From NCBI GenBank assembly GCA_910585335.1, contig CAJUCU010000049.1, forward strand, positions 1 through 7,049: 7,049 nucleotides of DNA, in the 5' to 3' direction. Position numbers and translations under genes: made by a program. The stretch comes from an uncultured Bacilli bacterium (GTDB lineage Bacteria > Bacillota_I > Bacilli_A > RF39 > UBA660). Positions 5,384 to 7,049 of this stretch are shown here, piece after piece; the first letter of the stretch is position 1, and each line of letters opens with the position of its first letter. The notes below the pieces were generated by a model. The model did not search any database and was not told the origin of the DNA. It saw only the letters and a list, made by a program, of their open reading frames with translations.

Positions 5384-7049
5384 CTATCCATCTTTTTCTA
5401 CTGTGAATGGATTTTCACTCGTTCCATCTCCACTCGTGATTATGGTTCCTGGTGCAAGTGAGATTGCTGGACGTACACCATAGACCTCCTGGACCTGTCG
5501 TCCCTCAAGTGAGCTACGATAGCACCAGTAAAAAACATAAGCACCGTTGGAGTTGTTGTAAAAATGAGAAGGAGACAAAGTTCGATTATCTTGATTCGTA
5601 TATAAATAACTAGAACTACTATATCCAGAAGATCCATGACCTGCTAAAGTCAACTCATCTGCTGTTAAAAGTGCTACTGGATAAGTTAAGGCTCCATTTC
5701 CATTTTCTGGATTTACTGTAAACTTATCATTATCGTTTGGACATATCACACTCGGTTTCTTCGTTCTAATATTTCTTCCTCGTGCTCCAAACGATGTATA
5801 ATTATTTTGATTCGTTCCACTCGTAATAGATGAATCTTCATCTTTACTCTTTAATGGCCCTCTATCTATACTTCGATCATTACACCATATGGTATCTTCT
5901 AAACTGTCAGTATAGTCTAACATATTAGTTCGATACCATGTGTCTATTGTTGTCTTTATCTTAGAATCCGTTGTATTCGTAAACATCTCTTTCTTCGCAT
6001 CTTCTATTGTCTTTCCATCTTGTAACCTTAAATAAGAAATGAAAGAATCTTTATTATAATAGTAATGTATATATCCTACTTGTGTACAGCTATTGCCTGT
6101 ACTAAAACAAGTATAATGATATCTTGTTGCAATCGTTTTATAATCATTATTCCAGTTTAAGGGACTACTCTCCATGGTATCTTTCAAGATATACTTACTT
6201 CCATCCCACTCAATATCATTTCCATATATCCACTTCTTATTTAACCCTTCTTCATACAAACTATCATAAGTCTCTCCACTACTCATTTCTACATATGACA
6301 TACTATTATCACTGGTGGAGACTATATACCAAATAGTACTACAACTTGTGGTTCCATCGGCACATACATAACTTCCTTTATACTTAGAATAATCAGTATA
6401 CCAATTTATTCTCTTTCCTTCTGTTGGATTTAGAATCGTATATACTCCATTCTCATAACTGATTTCTTTTCCATAGTTTATTATAGTATTAACATCATCT
6501 AAACTTTGTCCTTTAGTAAGAGGAATATAGTAACCATAAGAACTTTCTGTTCCTACCATATAATATACACTTGTACATGCTGTAGGAGTACCACTTGCAC
6601 ATACATATTTTCCTTTAAACCTCTGGTAGGTTTCATTATCCCATTTTGTACTTACTACTTCACTTCCATCACTATTTGAGAGTACATAAGAGCCTGTTCC
6701 ACTATCCCATGTAATCGTATCTCCATAATAATATGTATTATTATTCGTTCTAAGAGAAGTTAATGGAGAATAGATTTTCCTATTACGCCCTATATGGTCA
6801 TACCATGTTGGAAACTTTTGATTTTGACTATTATAACGTGTTCCATACATATATCCTACATCTGCTGGTGAATGATTACTATTAAATGCACTTTTTCCTA
6901 TTTGAGTAGCCTCTCCTGTTGTATTAGAACAGTATCCATTGTCATCTGGTTCTCCATTATAAACCATCTTCACTCCACCTGTACTAGTCGTTCGAACTAT
7001 CTTCCAACAGAATCCTCCAAACTTGACATTATTTGTTGTCACTTCTCCT
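5384..7049 (-). CDS. Large Cys/Tyr/Asn/Ser-rich surface-type protein, 5' end outside the window
   Basis: The frame stays open to the right edge of the window. The first possible start inside (GTG at 7040-7042) is only two bases from an AGGAG and is preceded in frame by Gly-Glu codons, so it is probably internal and the gene partial. Residues are counted from that GTG as 1, to 552. The N-terminal part begins NNVKFGGFCWKIVRTTSTGG (4-23) and includes DVGYMYGTRYN. It resembles repetitive extracellular proteins of gut Bacillota, which carry a signal or anchor further upstream. Three diverged repeats of about 80-85 residues (about 105-189, 190-271 and 272-356) follow, each with a Cys pair (148/156, 227/233, 312/319). 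The core then resumes with DTWYRTNMLDYTDSLEDTIW (367-386) and ends with LTYPVALLTADELTLAG and GVRPAISLAPGT. The last part may be an FGE/C-type-lectin-like or DUF6273-like domain; this is from memory of the family. A hypervariable-looking segment lies at residues 501-525. No enzymatic function is claimed. Confidence 0.8.
   Translation of the reverse strand, partial: GEVTTNNVKFGGFCWKIVRTTSTGGVKMVYNGEPDDNGYCSNTTGEATQIGKSAFNSNHSPADVGYMYGTRYNSQNQKFPTWYDHIGRNRKIYSPLTSLRTNNNTYYYGDTITWDSGTGSYVLSNSDGSEVVSTKWDNETYQRFKGKYVCASGTPTACTSVYYMVGTESSYGYYIPLTKGQSLDDVNTIINYGKEISYENGVYTILNPTEGKRINWYTDYSKYKGSYVCADGTTSCSTIWYIVSTSDNSMSYVEMSSGETYDSLYEEGLNKKWIYGNDIEWDGSKYILKDTMESSPLNWNNDYKTIATRYHYTCFSTGNSCTQVGYIHYYYNKDSFISYLRLQDGKTIEDAKKEMFTNTTDSKIKTTIDTWYRTNMLDYTDSLEDTIWCNDRSIDRGPLKSKDEDSSITSGTNQNNYTSFGARGRNIRTKKPSVICPNDNDKFTVNPENGNGALTYPVALLTADELTLAGHGSSGYSSSSYLYTNQDNRTLSPSHFYNNSNGAYVFYWCYRSSLEGRQVQEVYGVRPAISLAPGTIITSGDGTSENPFTVEKDG
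5469..5542 (-). other. Adenine-poor, GC-rich segment before the GVRP codons (candidate variable region)
   Basis: This 74-base stretch encodes AYVFYWCYRSSLEGRQVQEV (residues 501-520) followed by Y-GVRP. By hand count the coding strand has 13 A in 74 (about 18%) and 37 G+C (50%). The 99 bases before it in the gene have about 28% A and 34% GC; the 85 bases after it have about 40% A and 42% GC. The 3' position, the Trp/Cys/Tyr/Arg-rich content and the following GVRP motif fit a diversity-generating retroelement variable region. No template copy or reverse transcriptase is in the window. Confidence 0.35.

Noticed and set aside
5440..5637. Minus-strand 65-residue reading frame inside the surface protein gene
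   Set aside because: It lies in another frame of the same gene, has no ribosome binding site, and exists because of the unusual base composition of the segment.
7040..7042. GTG as the true start of the surface-type protein
   Set aside because: AGGAG is only two bases away, the frame is open to the window edge, and there is no signal peptide after it, although the protein looks extracellular. The gene is treated as partial.

Overview
The window comes from a low-GC, AT-rich Gram-positive-type genome. The leaders are poly-A/T, the Shine-Dalgarno sites are strong AGGAGG-type, the -10 boxes are of the extended TG-n-TATAAT type, and the terminators are hairpins with T-runs. The standard code fits: Trp is TGG and the visible stops are TAA or TAG. 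The protein families (a membrane-anchored XRE regulator, a MATE transporter fused to a cytidylate-kinase-like domain, a LysM-only protein, and a large Cys/Tyr/Asn/Ser-rich surface-type protein ending in a GVRPAISL-type motif) suggest a gut-type Bacillota lineage, perhaps Erysipelotrichia or RF39-like Bacilli. That placement is inference; no rRNA or other marker is present.

Layout. 1-94: the 3' flank of a tRNA, with a palindromic hairpin and a possible end of an insertion element. 95-169 (-): tRNA-Cys(GCA), with a canonical promoter at 216-244. 172-629: an AT-rich spacer carrying the tRNA promoter and the promoter of the next gene. 630-1211 (+): an XRE-type regulator with three membrane segments, followed after 21 bases by an unlisted 27-residue membrane peptide gene (1233-1316). 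A terminator at 1356-1383 works in both directions and separates this small operon from everything to its right, which is all on the minus strand.

Minus-strand genes, in transcription order from the right edge. First is a large, incomplete surface-type protein (5384-7049) ending at a strong terminator (5312-5352). Next is an exported, membrane-anchored, beta-propeller-like protein of unknown function (3992-5230), with its own extended -10 promoter. Then comes a triple-LysM protein (3500-3949). Last is the MATE-kinase fusion (1407-3377), with its own extended -10 promoter and a long inverted repeat in its leader.

The most interesting signal is at the 3' end of the surface protein gene. A 74-base stretch (5469-5542), just before the codons for a conserved-looking GVRP motif, is strongly depleted in coding-strand adenine and GC-rich compared with both flanks. 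This is what a variable region of a diversity-generating retroelement would look like. No reverse transcriptase or template repeat lies in the window, so it remains a hypothesis. Other points worth attention are the MATE-kinase fusion, the hidden membrane peptide beside the membrane-tethered regulator, and the structured leader of the transporter gene.
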